Shown: in pieces, positions 25,398 through 34,085 of the stretch
Layout: every line of letters starts with the position of its first letter
How positions within the stretch are numbered: the first letter of the stretch is position 1
From: an uncultured Clostridia bacterium
Lineage (GTDB): Bacteria > Bacillota > Clostridia > TANB77 > CAG-508
Assembly: GCA_947599995.1 (NCBI GenBank)
Contig: CANQFW010000003.1
Location: forward strand, 1 to 34,687
Direction of reading: 5' to 3'
Length of the DNA: 34,687 nt
Made by a program: the position numbers and the translations under genes
Notes under the pieces: model-generated
Databases searched by the model: none
Told to the model about the DNA's origin: nothing
The model's input: the letters and a program-made list of their open reading frames with translations, nothing else

Positions 25398-26591
25398 TTA
25401 CGAAATTGTCACTCTTCCATATACACCTCCACCACCAGAGTGTACATGTACATCTCCATTTATTGCATTAACAATATTTTCAGCTACTTTTGCTCCCACA
25501 ACAGCTTCAATATCATCAGCTCCTACGTTATGCAAAATGTTCATTTCTGTTCCAAATGTGTCTATTAGTTTTTCGATAGTCTTCTTACCAACCCCTGGTA
25601 TAAATGAAAGCGGAATTTGATATATATATGGTGGTCTAAATTCTGGGCTTTTTGTATGTTCTTTATCTTTTATTAATTCTATTCTATCAAATACGCCAAA
25701 AGTTATATTATTTCCACCGCATTTTGGGCAGACAGTTGCAACTTCGTTTATTTCTATAGAATCGTTACAGTCTTCGCAAAAACTTCTATGGTATTTCCCA
25801 AGTTTTGGATCTAAACCGTAGTTTGCTAAAACTTTCCTTCCATCTTCTCTTTTTAATGCTTTTACAACCTCTTTATATGATATACCTCCTAATTGCAATT
25901 TGTTGTATTCTCTTGCAATTTTAGGAAGAGAATGTGCATCTGAGTTTGTTAGAAATGTTTTATCTTCTAATTCTGATATTGTATCTGCCAAAAATGTATC
26001 TGAACTTAGCCCTAACTCTACAGCAAATATTTTATTATATTTTTCCTTAAATATGTCTTTTAATCTGTCAGTACAGTTTCCATAGTAACTTTTATGAGGT
26101 GTAAAAATATGTGCTGGAATTAAAATTCCATTATTTTCCTCAACTATATCTATAAGTTCATATGCAGATAAATCTGATCTTTGCGTGCTAAGTGTTACAT
26201 TTTTTACATGCCTACTTAAAATATTTGAAAACGATTTTATGTCTTTTAGGAATGGAAAAAAGCATATATTGTGAGCACTTCCACATTTACCATTTCTCCC
26301 TTTTTCAGATGTTTCTACTTCGCTTCCAAGCAAAATACATACTTTATCTTTGTAAATTATTCCACCATCTTTTAATTCATACGCATCTCCTTGTTTTAAA
26401 AATGTTTCTATATCTTCTATTACATAAGGTGATGCACAATCTATAATTCCAACTACACTAACTCCTTTCCTCTGTGCACATTCTTTTGCTATGTTAGCAA
26501 AGTTCAGGCTTCTTGCGGCTGTGATTTTAATTGGCTTTCCTGTTTCACTTCTTCCTATATGAACATGCATATCTGCAAATACTTCGTACAT
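25398..26591 (-). CDS. EndoQ-type PHP-domain DNA endonuclease (YqxK/TIGR00375 family)
   Basis: Endonuclease Q nicks DNA 5' to deaminated bases such as uracil and hypoxanthine and to abasic sites. From the ATG at 26591 (GGAGG 6 bases upstream; a longer frame overlapping the upstream gene is rejected) it has 397 residues. The PHP nuclease domain (1-250) shows FADMHVHIGR (H9, H11), LLGSEVETSEKGR, ILIPAHIFTPHKSYYG (H161, H166) and FLTNSDAHS (D218, H220). A zinc finger has Cys at 272, 275, 288 and 291. A helix-hairpin-helix (IPGVGKKTIEKLIDTFG, 331-347) follows, and the C-terminus ends in a Gly-rich VHSGGGGVYGRVTIS. It begins 1 base after the stop of the HD-like gene, so the two are translationally linked. 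Confidence 0.88.
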   Translation of the reverse strand: MYEVFADMHVHIGRSETGKPIKITAARSLNFANIAKECAQRKGVSVVGIIDCASPYVIEDIETFLKQGDAYELKDGGIIYKDKVCILLGSEVETSEKGRNGKCGSAHNICFFPFLKDIKSFSNILSRHVKNVTLSTQRSDLSAYELIDIVEENNGILIPAHIFTPHKSYYGNCTDRLKDIFKEKYNKIFAVELGLSSDTFLADTISELEDKTFLTNSDAHSLPKIAREYNKLQLGGISYKEVVKALKREDGRKVLANYGLDPKLGKYHRSFCEDCNDSIEINEVATVCPKCGGNNITFGVFDRIELIKDKEHTKSPEFRPPYIYQIPLSFIPGVGKKTIEKLIDTFGTEMNILHNVGADDIEAVVGAKVAENIVNAINGDVHVHSGGGGVYGRVTIS

Positions 26592-26592
26592 T

Positions 26593-27411
26593 TTATTCCT
26601 CCAATTTATATTTTGACTCATGATTCATTACTTTATTTGCAATTTCCTTGCTGAATAATGCTCTATTATTCTTTTTTTCTAATAATTCATATTCTGTTAC
26701 AGTATCATCTTCTTCATATAATTCTTTCGCATCTATTTTACCTTTTTTTATTAGAACATTGTCTATTTTCTTTGAATATTTATTAGATAATATTGCTATA
26801 TATGTTTTTACATTAGCTTCTTTGTTATGCAAATTTACTAACTTCTTTATTATAGGAACTTCTATTATTTCTTTTATATATACTTTTTCTACTTCTTCTA
26901 TAAATTGTATAAATAAATCCATATATCTATTATCTGTGTTTCTTAAATTTCTTTCTTTTAGAACTATAATCGCTTCTTCTGTTGTAAATGCTTCTCTTTC
27001 CACTCTATTTAATATTAACCCAACAAATTGGTCAACTACTTCCAAAATATCACTTTCACGCTCACGTTTTTTATTTCCGCTATACCTATTTATCTCTTCA
27101 CATATCTTGCAGAATCTTTTGTTAAATCCTAATGTTTGTAGGTAGTCTGCTCCATCTTTAGCAAATGTTTCTAGTTTTCCTATTTTTTGTGCATTATCTA
27201 TTTTTCTACAATTACATAAAAGCATTGCCGTTAATACTAAATTTCTGTCTATATCTATATTCATATATTCCATAAAAATTCTTGCAATTTCAGTTTTTAA
27301 TACTACTGATTTATCAAAAAATATTCCTGTCTTTTTTGATAAGTAATATGCTATAACCATTTTTTGTCCTATGTCTTTTTCATCTAATATATATTCTGCA
27401 AAATTATCCAT
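26593..27411 (-). CDS. Degenerate HD-like helical protein of unknown function
   Basis: This is a 272-residue, mostly helical protein with no TM segment. The region 55-135 follows the layout of HD/HD-GYP phosphohydrolases, but the metal ligands are gone. The usual ALLHDIGK position reads AMLLCNCRKIDNAQKIGK (62-79), the HHE position reads ICEEINRY (103-110), and only the last Asp, in EVVDQF (125-129), is kept. The C-terminal third is Lys/Glu-rich and helical. I infer an inactive HD scaffold, perhaps a nucleotide-sensing or partner-binding protein; this relies on pattern memory and needs profile confirmation. AGGAGG lies 5 bases before the ATG. The EndoQ gene starts right after its stop, suggesting that the two proteins work together. 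Confidence 0.6.
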   Translation of the reverse strand: MDNFAEYILDEKDIGQKMVIAYYLSKKTGIFFDKSVVLKTEIARIFMEYMNIDIDRNLVLTAMLLCNCRKIDNAQKIGKLETFAKDGADYLQTLGFNKRFCKICEEINRYSGNKKRERESDILEVVDQFVGLILNRVEREAFTTEEAIIVLKERNLRNTDNRYMDLFIQFIEEVEKVYIKEIIEVPIIKKLVNLHNKEANVKTYIAILSNKYSKKIDNVLIKKGKIDAKELYEEDDTVTEYELLEKKNNRALFSKEIANKVMNHESKYKLEE

Positions 27412-27441
27412 TTGTTCCTCCTAAGTATTTTATTCCTTTTT

Positions 27442-27470
27442 ATTATATTTCATAATTCGTCAAATAGCAA
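27442..27470 (-). promoter_or_regulatory. Sigma-A-type promoter of the HD-like/EndoQ operon
   Basis: On the minus strand, TTGCTA (27465-27470), 17 bases, TATAAT (27442-27447), about 30 bases before the start codon at 27411. The rest of the 204-base divergent spacer is AT-rich, and I see no further structure in it. Confidence 0.6.
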
Positions 27471-27615
27471 GATATTTTTACAAAAAAATTATTATATTGT
27501 TACCTATTAATATTTTAATATGCAACTGTTTTAAAATAAAACTTAACTATTAGCTTCATTTGAATAATTATAAATAAAGTGTAAATAATAACCTAAGAAG
27601 GAGAATAATTTTAAT

Positions 27616-28323
27616 ATGAGTATACTTAAAATTATAATTTTATCAATTTCATCAATAGTAGAATTGTTTATTTTAACAAAAATAATGGGGAATAAAGAAA
27701 TGTCTCAGCTTAGTATGTTTGACTACATTGTAAGCATTACAATTGGCTCTATTGCAGCCGAAATGTCAACATCTCTGGAAGACGATTTTTGGCAACCCGT
27801 TGTTGCTATGTTAGTTTATGCTATAGTTTCTATACTAATTTCAATTTTATCATCAAAGAGCTTAAAATTACGTCGAGGCTTTTTGGGTACTACATTAATA
27901 CTGTATGATAATGGAACTTTATATAATAAAAACTTTAAAACTGCCAAATTGGATATAAACGAATTTTTAATGCTTTGCAGGATAAATGGATATTTTAATT
28001 TATCGGATATACAGACTGCTCTTTTAGAATCAAATGGTAAAATAAGTTTTTTGCCTAAAGCGGAGAAAAGACCAACAATAACCTCAGATTTCAATTTAAA
28101 TCCTTCTCAAGATCGTATTACAGTTAATGTAATACTTGATGGTAAACTTTTGCAAGATAATCTAGATTATACCGGAAACGATTATGTTTGGCTTCAAAAA
28201 GAGCTTGTAAAGCAGGGTTTTTCTGATGTTAAAGATATATTTTTAGCTACTTGCGATCAGAATAATTGTCTTTCGATTTATTCTAAAAATAATTTACAGA
28301 ATAAACATGATTTTTTTGATTAG
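27616..28323 (+). CDS. DUF421 (YetF/YrbG-like) membrane protein
   Basis: This 235-residue protein has two to three N-terminal hydrophobic segments (about 1-22, 38-55, 60-80) followed by a soluble domain. Family marks are the KIMGNKEMSQLSMFDYIVSITIGS stretch early in the protein (residues about 22-45) and GTTLILYDNGTLYNKNF near 95-111, matching the usual region before the cytosolic beta domain. LNEFLMLCR-like text (DINEFLMLCRINGYF) and SDIQTALLESNGKISFLPK follow, as in other members. DUF421 proteins are found widely in spore formers, and some are linked to spore or membrane functions without a settled biochemical role. It stands alone on the plus strand; AAGGAG lies 12 bases before the ATG. 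It converges with yolD 34 bases downstream. Confidence 0.88.
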   Translation: MSILKIIILSISSIVELFILTKIMGNKEMSQLSMFDYIVSITIGSIAAEMSTSLEDDFWQPVVAMLVYAIVSILISILSSKSLKLRRGFLGTTLILYDNGTLYNKNFKTAKLDINEFLMLCRINGYFNLSDIQTALLESNGKISFLPKAEKRPTITSDFNLNPSQDRITVNVILDGKLLQDNLDYTGNDYVWLQKELVKQGFSDVKDIFLATCDQNNCLSIYSKNNLQNKHDFFD

Positions 28324-28357
28324 TTTAATATTGCTTTGCATTTAATAGTAGAAAGCA

Positions 28358-28765
28358 TTATTCTATTTGGCTAATTTCTTCTATTGGTATTTCTCTTTTA
28401 TCTTCTAGTATGATCAAATGCCTATATTCATCTATTTTTTTTATGTTTCCTGTAACTGTCACATACTCTCCACCATCTTTTATTAAATCTGGCAAGAAAA
28501 ACGTAACTGTTACTTTAGGTTTTGAACCTATTTGTTTTCGTATTTCTTGAAATTTAATATCTAGGCATTTTTTAAATTCCTCATCAAGACTCTTTCTTTT
28601 AATTGTTTGCCTTGCTGTTTCCTTTATTTCTTCCTCATATCCATTCAATGCTGCAAATGGTGCAAATTGAGCCGCTCTTGCATATATTGACATTTGAGGA
28701 TGTTTCTTTGATACATGATGTGATATATTTATAATATCTTTGTATTTTTCATAATTATAATTCAT
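28358..28765 (-). CDS. YolD-like protein
   Basis: This is a small 135-residue soluble protein of the YolD family. The marks are the N-terminal MSIYARAAQFAPFAALNGYE (about 25-44) followed by a helical Lys/Glu stretch and a beta-rich tail with VTVTFFLPDLIKDGGEYVTV, RHLIILEDKREIPIEEI. Members are known to be encoded beside UmuC-like Y-family polymerases (YqjX with YqjW in Bacillus), and an accessory role for the polymerase is assumed. Here it follows such a polymerase gene by 72 bases on the same strand. The ATG is the only reasonable start, although AAAGG lies 15 bases upstream, farther than usual. Confidence 0.88.
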   Translation of the reverse strand: MNYNYEKYKDIINISHHVSKKHPQMSIYARAAQFAPFAALNGYEEEIKETARQTIKRKSLDEEFKKCLDIKFQEIRKQIGSKPKVTVTFFLPDLIKDGGEYVTVTGNIKKIDEYRHLIILEDKREIPIEEISQIE

Positions 28766-28837
28766 AAATTCATAATATTTCCTTTCATTGTTATTTGTCA
28801 GTATTATCCTCTATGTCCTCCTATTTGGCCATTTCTT

Positions 28838-30301
28838 TCAATAGTAGTTCCGTCCTTCTTCTAAATTCATTCCCTTTATAATTGAATTTTTACCATACTT
28901 TCTTTTTATACCTATCATTGCTTTTTGGATTTTTCTTTCAGCTATTTCTTTTTCTCTTTTTTTACTGGTTTCTTTATAGTCTGCAAACAGATCTATTTGT
29001 ACAAAGCGTTGCTCGTCAATTGCTACTTGTTCACTTACTGCATTATTTGCTGTTATATTAATTCTTCTTACTAAAAGTTTATCATTTACTATTTTTTTGA
29101 ATAAAGTCATTACCGCTTCCATAATTATTTTTGTAGATGACGTTCTATGATCTAAGTTTATTGTTCCATGAGCATGCTTTGGAACTCTTCTTCCATACCT
29201 ATCTATCGTAATTTCACCTTTATATAGTGATCTTATAGATGGATTTATTAAATTGTCTATATCATATCCTATAGTTAAAACCATCTGATTAGTAACCAGT
29301 TTTTTTTCAACTAATTCTAGAGTAAGTAATTCCGTCATTTCTTTTACAATAAGTTTAGTTTTTTCGTAATTATATGGACAATGCAAAACTTGTCCTGTAC
29401 TTATGCTATTTGTTTCGGGTTTATACGATTTTACATCTTTAATAGTAACTGGCTCCCACCCCCAGCTATGGTCAATAAGTAGCTCTGCATTTATGCCAAA
29501 CAATTTATACAATAATTCTTCATTTCTTATTGATGTTCTTGCAACGTCTCCCATTGTATATATACCGTTTTTTTCGAGCTTTTTTGCATATCCTTTTCCT
29601 ACTCTCCAAAAATCTGTGATTGGTCTATGATTCCATAAAAATTTTCTATAGCTCATTTCATCAAGGCCTGCAATTCTAACTCCATTTTTATCTGGTCTTA
29701 CATGTTTTGCTACAATATCCATTGCAACTTTTGCAAGATATAGATTTGTTCCAATTCCTGCAGTTGCTGTGATTCCTGTTGTTTGGTAAACATCTTGTAA
29801 TATTTTGGTTACTAGGTCTTTTGCTGACATTTTGTATGTTTTTAAATAGTGCGTTATATCGCAAAAGACTTCATCTATTGAATAAACATATATATCTTCT
29901 GATGCAAAGTATTTTAAATATATGTTATATATTTTTGTACTATATTTCATATAATATGTCATTCTTGGTGGAGCTATGATATAATCTAGTTCTAAATCTA
30001 GATTCTGCTTTAATTCTATATCGTTATATGATGAACCCTTAAAGCTATGTTGGTTATTTTTTTGTCTTCGTTGCAGATTTATTTCTTTTACTTTTTGAAC
30101 TACTTCAAATAACCTTGCTCTACCTGGTATTCCGTAAACTTTTAACGATGGACTTACTGCTAAGCATATTGTTTTTTCTGTTCTACTACTATCTGCAACG
30201 ACCAGATTAGTTGTGTTTGGGTCTAAATTTCTTTCTTTACATTCAACAGAGGCATAGAAACTTTTCAAATCAATTGCAACATAGACATTTTTATCATACA
30301 T
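28838..30301 (-). CDS. Y-family DNA polymerase, UmuC-like (YqjW/UvrX type)
   Basis: This is a translesion DNA polymerase of 487 residues. Palm residues are in VYVAIDLKSFYASVE (D11, steric-gate Tyr16) and YVYSIDEVFCDI (D143, E144). The fingers contain a roughly 30-residue basic insertion (about 75-105). GITATAGIGTNLYLAKVAMD, the helix-hairpin-helix thumb segment (LEKNGIYTMGDVA) and the little-finger domain follow. The C-terminal QIDLF (435-439) is a sliding-clamp-binding motif, and a Lys-rich tail follows. All catalytic acids are present, so it should be active. AGAGGAGG precedes the ATG. The promoter is clear and is overlapped by a 24-bp palindrome. yolD follows, giving the usual polymerase-YolD damage-tolerance pair. 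Confidence 0.94.
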   Translation of the reverse strand: MYDKNVYVAIDLKSFYASVECKERNLDPNTTNLVVADSSRTEKTICLAVSPSLKVYGIPGRARLFEVVQKVKEINLQRRQKNNQHSFKGSSYNDIELKQNLDLELDYIIAPPRMTYYMKYSTKIYNIYLKYFASEDIYVYSIDEVFCDITHYLKTYKMSAKDLVTKILQDVYQTTGITATAGIGTNLYLAKVAMDIVAKHVRPDKNGVRIAGLDEMSYRKFLWNHRPITDFWRVGKGYAKKLEKNGIYTMGDVARTSIRNEELLYKLFGINAELLIDHSWGWEPVTIKDVKSYKPETNSISTGQVLHCPYNYEKTKLIVKEMTELLTLELVEKKLVTNQMVLTIGYDIDNLINPSIRSLYKGEITIDRYGRRVPKHAHGTINLDHRTSSTKIIMEAVMTLFKKIVNDKLLVRRINITANNAVSEQVAIDEQRFVQIDLFADYKETSKKREKEIAERKIQKAMIGIKRKYGKNSIIKGMNLEEGRNYY

Positions 30302-30325
30302 ATTTTACCTCCTCTAACTTTTGTG

Positions 30326-30354
30326 ATTATATCACGTTTTTTTGCTTTTGTAAA
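30326..30354 (-). promoter_or_regulatory. Sigma-A promoter of the Y-polymerase/yolD operon
   Basis: On the minus strand, TTTACA (30349-30354), 17 bases, perfect TATAAT (30326-30331). The -10 box lies inside a small GTGAT/ATCAC palindrome (30323-30335), and the -35 box lies inside the larger palindrome next to it. Confidence 0.75.
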
Positions 30355-30369
30355 CAATTGTTTGCAAAA
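30346..30369. promoter_or_regulatory. 24-bp palindromic operator candidate
   Basis: The left half TTTTGTAAACAA is the reverse complement of TTGTTTGCAAAA apart from one base pair. It covers the -35 box of the polymerase promoter and lies about 80-100 bases upstream of fbp, so one repressor could affect both. It does not match the Bacillus LexA box (CGAACN4GTTCG). A lineage-specific SOS repressor or a carbon-related regulator are alternatives. Confidence 0.55.
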
Positions 30370-30409
30370 TAAAATTTTAATTTTTCTTCCGTAAATAAAA
30401 ATAATATGT

Positions 30410-30415
30410 TATAAT
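30410..30415 (+). promoter_or_regulatory. Possible -10 box of fbp
   Basis: A perfect TATAAT lies 34 bases before the fbp ATG. The -35 region 17 bases earlier reads TTCCGT and is weak, so an activator or an alternative element may be needed. Confidence 0.4.
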
Positions 30416-30448
30416 TAAAAACAAATCATTTAAGAAAAGAGGGATATC

Positions 30449-32401
30449 ATGGATAAAATTAACAAAAAATATCTAACATTACTTAGTAAAATATATAAAA
30501 ATGTAGACGAGGTAACCACAGAAATAATAAATCTACAAGCAATATTAAACTTACCTAAAGGAACTGAGCTGTTTATGAGCGACATACATGGCGAATATGA
30601 AGCATTTTTACAAATATTAAATAATGGTTCTGGAATAATAAAAAGTAAAATAGAAGATATATTCGGTAACTCAATTACAGCCGAAGACAGAAAAAATTTA
30701 GCAACTTTAATTTATTATCCAGAGGAAAAATTGGAATTAGAAAAAGCAACAAATAAAAATATGGATGAGTATTACAAAATAATGCTTTATAGACTAATCG
30801 ATGTTGCTCGTGCAGTAAGCTCTAAATACACTCGTTCAAAAGTTAGAAAAGCAATGCCAAAAAGTTTTGATTATATAATAGATGAATTACTTCATGCTCA
30901 AAATGATAATGAATATGATAAACAAAATTATTATGAACAGATAATAGACAGCATTATTGATTTACATCGTGCAGATAAATTTATTATAGCAATTTCTGCT
31001 TTAATAAAAAGAATGGCAATAGATCATCTTCATATAATAGGTGATATTTATGACAGAGGTCCGGGAGCTCCTGTAATTATGGACACCTTAATGAATTTTC
31101 ATTCTTTAGATATTCAGTGGGGAAATCATGATATTCTTTGGATGGGAGCAGCTTGTGGAAACGAATCTTGCATAGCAAATGTTGTTAGAATTTGCAGTAG
31201 ATATGATAACCTATCCACTTTAGAAGAAGGCTATGGAATCAATATTAGACCACTTTCTATATTTGCTCAAGAAACATATAAAGATGACCCTTGTAAAGAA
31301 TTCCTACCAAAAATATGTGAATTATCTAGATACTCTAACTCTGATAAAATATTAATGTCTAAAATACAAAAAGCTATCGCTGTAATACAATTTAAACTTG
31401 AAGGGGCATTAATAAAGAGGCATCCTGAATATCACATGAATGATAGACTTCTTATAGATAAAATAGACTATGATAAATTAGAAATAAAACTTATGCAAAA
31501 AACATATAAATTAAATGATAACAACTTTCCTACTATAGATAAAAATGATCCTTATAAATTGACAAAACAAGAAATGGAAATTGTAGATAGACTAAAAATT
31601 TCATTTATTAATAGTGAAAAATTACATAAGCATGTTTCATTTCTATATTCTAAAGGTCATATGTATCAAAAATATAATGACAACATTTTATATCATGGTT
31701 GTATACCATTAGATGAAAACGGTCAATTTGAAGAAGTTGAAATAATGGGAAAAAAAGTAAAAGGTAAAGAATTGATGGATCATATGGAAAATATAGCTTA
31801 TAAAGCATTCTTTTCTGATAAACTGTCTAACAATCAATCCGAAGTTGATTTTATGTGGTACCTATGGTGTGGTCCTAAATCTCCTTTATTTGGTAAGGAT
31901 AAGGTTGCAACTTTTGAAAGATATTTTATAGATGACAAATCAACTCATGTTGAGATAAAAAATCCATATTACTCATACCTAGATGATGAAAAAGTTTGTG
32001 ATATGATTCTTTCAAATTTCGGTATTATTTCGAAAGATGGACATATTATTAATGGTCATGTTCCTGTTAAAGCAAAAGACGGTGAAAGTCCTATTAGAGG
32101 TAACGGCAAGTTAATCGTTATTGATGGTGGATTTGCAAAATCATATCAGAAATCTACAGGTCTTGCCGGTTATACTTTAACCTATAATTCAAATGGTCTT
32201 GTATTAGCTGCAAATGAGCCTTTTGAGTCTAGAAATAAGGCTATTCTTGACGGGCTAGACATTAAAAGTCAAACTATATTAAAACAATATGTTAAAGATA
32301 GAAGACGTGTTAGAGATACTGATATTGGAAAGAATTTGCAAGCTCAGATTAATGATTTGAAACTTCTTCTTAACGCCTATCTGGATGGAGATTTAAAGTA
32401 A
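30449..32401 (+). CDS. fbp: Fructose-1,6-bisphosphatase, class III
   Basis: This is the gluconeogenic enzyme that hydrolyses fructose-1,6-bisphosphate to fructose-6-phosphate. The 650-residue length and sequence match the Firmicutes-type class III enzyme, a manganese-dependent metallophosphatase. The metal and phosphate motifs are ELFMSDIHGEYEAF (D45, H47), HIIGDIYDRGPGAP near residue 195, and IQWGNHDILWMGAACGN shortly after. Later conserved text includes FMWYLWCGPKSPLFGKD, INGHVPVKAKDGESPIRG and VIDGGFAKSYQKSTGLAGYT. AGAGGGATATC precedes the ATG. It is monocistronic, divergent from the polymerase gene, and ends before a strong terminator. Confidence 0.97.
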   Translation: MDKINKKYLTLLSKIYKNVDEVTTEIINLQAILNLPKGTELFMSDIHGEYEAFLQILNNGSGIIKSKIEDIFGNSITAEDRKNLATLIYYPEEKLELEKATNKNMDEYYKIMLYRLIDVARAVSSKYTRSKVRKAMPKSFDYIIDELLHAQNDNEYDKQNYYEQIIDSIIDLHRADKFIIAISALIKRMAIDHLHIIGDIYDRGPGAPVIMDTLMNFHSLDIQWGNHDILWMGAACGNESCIANVVRICSRYDNLSTLEEGYGINIRPLSIFAQETYKDDPCKEFLPKICELSRYSNSDKILMSKIQKAIAVIQFKLEGALIKRHPEYHMNDRLLIDKIDYDKLEIKLMQKTYKLNDNNFPTIDKNDPYKLTKQEMEIVDRLKISFINSEKLHKHVSFLYSKGHMYQKYNDNILYHGCIPLDENGQFEEVEIMGKKVKGKELMDHMENIAYKAFFSDKLSNNQSEVDFMWYLWCGPKSPLFGKDKVATFERYFIDDKSTHVEIKNPYYSYLDDEKVCDMILSNFGIISKDGHIINGHVPVKAKDGESPIRGNGKLIVIDGGFAKSYQKSTGLAGYTLTYNSNGLVLAANEPFESRNKAILDGLDIKSQTILKQYVKDRRRVRDTDIGKNLQAQINDLKLLLNAYLDGDLK

Positions 32402-32473
32402 ATTTTTAAATATATTTTAATACTACATCGTTTTAATGATAAGAACAACATTTTAGAAACTTTTATTATTACC

Positions 32474-32510
32474 AAAAGGAAGACACTATAATAATGTCTT
32501 CCTTTTATTT
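32474..32510 (+). terminator. Rho-independent terminator of fbp
   Basis: AAAAGGAAGACA (32474-32485) and TGTCTTCCTTTT (32495-32506) are perfect arms around a 9-base loop, followed by ATTTTAAT. A second, weak AATACAA/TTGTATT hairpin (32512-32531) beside it may serve the convergent FAD gene. Confidence 0.85.
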
Positions 32511-32541
32511 TAATACAAAAAAAATTGTATTTTTTACTAAC

Positions 32542-33954
32542 TTATTTTTTAAAGCTTTTTGTTAATATTCGAGCTAAAAGCACTCCATTAACAGATGCCG
32601 GCATCAGTCCATGAGTAGGTCCTGAACCATCTCCTATGCCATATAATCCTTCAATACTAGTTTCGCAATCTTTAGATAACTCCAATATCAAGCTGTAAAA
32701 TTTTATTTCAGGTGCATACAACAAATTGTTATTATCTGCAAATCCCGGAGCAATAATATCCATCTTATCGATAAATCCAAGAATATCCATAACAATGCGA
32801 TGTGGCATTGCAAGTGAAATATCACCAGGAGTTGCTGACGCTAAAGTAGGAACAACTGAATTACAAGAAAGTGCCTCTACTGTTGTTCCTTTGCCTTGTC
32901 TTAAGTCTTCCAATCTTTGGACTACAGGCTGGCCTCTCCCTATATTATTAATATTTCTTGCAATGCTTTTTGTCATTTCAAATGGATTCTTTACTCCAGA
33001 TATCGATACTAACAATGCTAGATTGGTATTTTCACTCACTGGCTCTAGAAAACTATGCCCATTTACTAAAGTCATTTTACCCTTGTATGACTCAGCAGAA
33101 ACAAAACCAGAAGGATTCTGGCAAAATGTGCGAACCATGTCTTTATATGGCTCTGGATATCCTATAAATTTGCCTTCGTATAAAACCTCGTTTATGTCCT
33201 TCATGACAGTATCATGCAATTCATATCGTACGCCTAAATCTGCCGAACCAAAATTGTAGGATATTTTATGCTCTTGGCACATTTTTTCCAGCCACTCAGT
33301 TCCGCTTCTTCCAATTGCTAATACAACAGTATTTGATTTAATCTGTTTAGTTTTTCCCTGTTTACTATAAGTTATGCCATAAACTTTTTTGCTTTTTACA
33401 AGCAAATCTGTCACTTCAGTATCAAACCATATTGTGACATTGTGTTCTTCCAACCACTTCTCCAGGTTTTGGTACACTTTACGAGCTCCATCTGTTCCTA
33501 AATGACGGATTCTTGAGCATTTAGCTTTTAAATCCGCTGAGCGAAGATATGGATTTAATGTATTATTAATATAGTTAATTCCATCTTCCCCTTGAACCTT
33601 GGTAGTTGCTCCAAGCTGCAAATATACCAAATCTGTATAATTATATAATTCTACAGACTCTGAAAAATTCATGTGTAATCCTAAATTTCCTCGAACAATT
33701 GTATCTGATTTATTTGGTAACAATAATTTACCATCAGAAAAAGCTCCTGCACCAGATGAACCATGAGTAATGGCGCAAACCTTGCATTTAGCACATTTTT
33801 CTGCCCCTTCTTGCATTGGGCAAACTCTTTGCATAAGCCTTTTGCCTTGTTCAATGATTAACACTTTTATATCAGGATTCCGGGTGACTAGCTCATATGC
33901 GCAAAACATTCCTGATGGTCCGCCGCCAACAATAATTAAATCAAAATCGTTCAT
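32542..33954 (-). CDS. COG2509-type FAD-dependent oxidoreductase
   Basis: This 470-residue flavoprotein belongs to the uncharacterised COG2509 group, related to the HI0933/thiazole-pathway-like flavin enzymes. The N-terminal Rossmann FAD motif is DLIIVGGGPSGMFCAYEL (G10-G15) with an acidic strand end IIEQGKR. A cysteine set C45, C54, C57 and C60 (within CAKCKVC) precedes THGSSGAGAFSDGKL, which is characteristic of this group. The second nucleotide-binding strand is VVLAIGRSG. A C-terminal GLYGIGDGSGPTHGLMPASV closes the FAD site. The cysteines may bind a metal or act in redox; substrate and pathway are unknown. AAAGGAGG lies before the ATG. It converges with fbp and appears monocistronic. Confidence 0.86.
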   Translation of the reverse strand: MNDFDLIIVGGGPSGMFCAYELVTRNPDIKVLIIEQGKRLMQRVCPMQEGAEKCAKCKVCAITHGSSGAGAFSDGKLLLPNKSDTIVRGNLGLHMNFSESVELYNYTDLVYLQLGATTKVQGEDGINYINNTLNPYLRSADLKAKCSRIRHLGTDGARKVYQNLEKWLEEHNVTIWFDTEVTDLLVKSKKVYGITYSKQGKTKQIKSNTVVLAIGRSGTEWLEKMCQEHKISYNFGSADLGVRYELHDTVMKDINEVLYEGKFIGYPEPYKDMVRTFCQNPSGFVSAESYKGKMTLVNGHSFLEPVSENTNLALLVSISGVKNPFEMTKSIARNINNIGRGQPVVQRLEDLRQGKGTTVEALSCNSVVPTLASATPGDISLAMPHRIVMDILGFIDKMDIIAPGFADNNNLLYAPEIKFYSLILELSKDCETSIEGLYGIGDGSGPTHGLMPASVNGVLLARILTKSFKK

Positions 33955-34016
33955 TGTGATTCCTCCTTTAGTAATATTAATGTCTGTAAGTTAGTATGAA
34001 CAGATTTCATATTTAC

Positions 34017-34026
34017 ATGATATCAT
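34017..34026. repeat. Short palindrome upstream of the FAD enzyme gene
   Basis: ATGATATCAT is perfectly self-complementary and lies within a slightly longer imperfect palindrome, about 65 bases before the FAD gene start. It may be an operator, or may overlap a weak promoter. The evidence is slight. Confidence 0.3.
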
Positions 34027-34085
34027 AAAATCACAAAAAAATCTATAGCTTTTATCTATATTTTTTTATATTCCCTTTTTTACTT

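Noticed and set aside
26648-27145. 165-codon plus-strand frame opposite the HD-like gene
   Set aside because: Ser/Asn/Phe-rich composition and lack of a ribosome site mark it as a shadow; the minus-strand gene has promoter, AGGAGG and a conserved partner.
32726-33259. 177-codon plus-strand frame
   Set aside because: It is the antisense shadow of the FAD oxidoreductase gene, which has clear flavin motifs and a good ribosome binding site.
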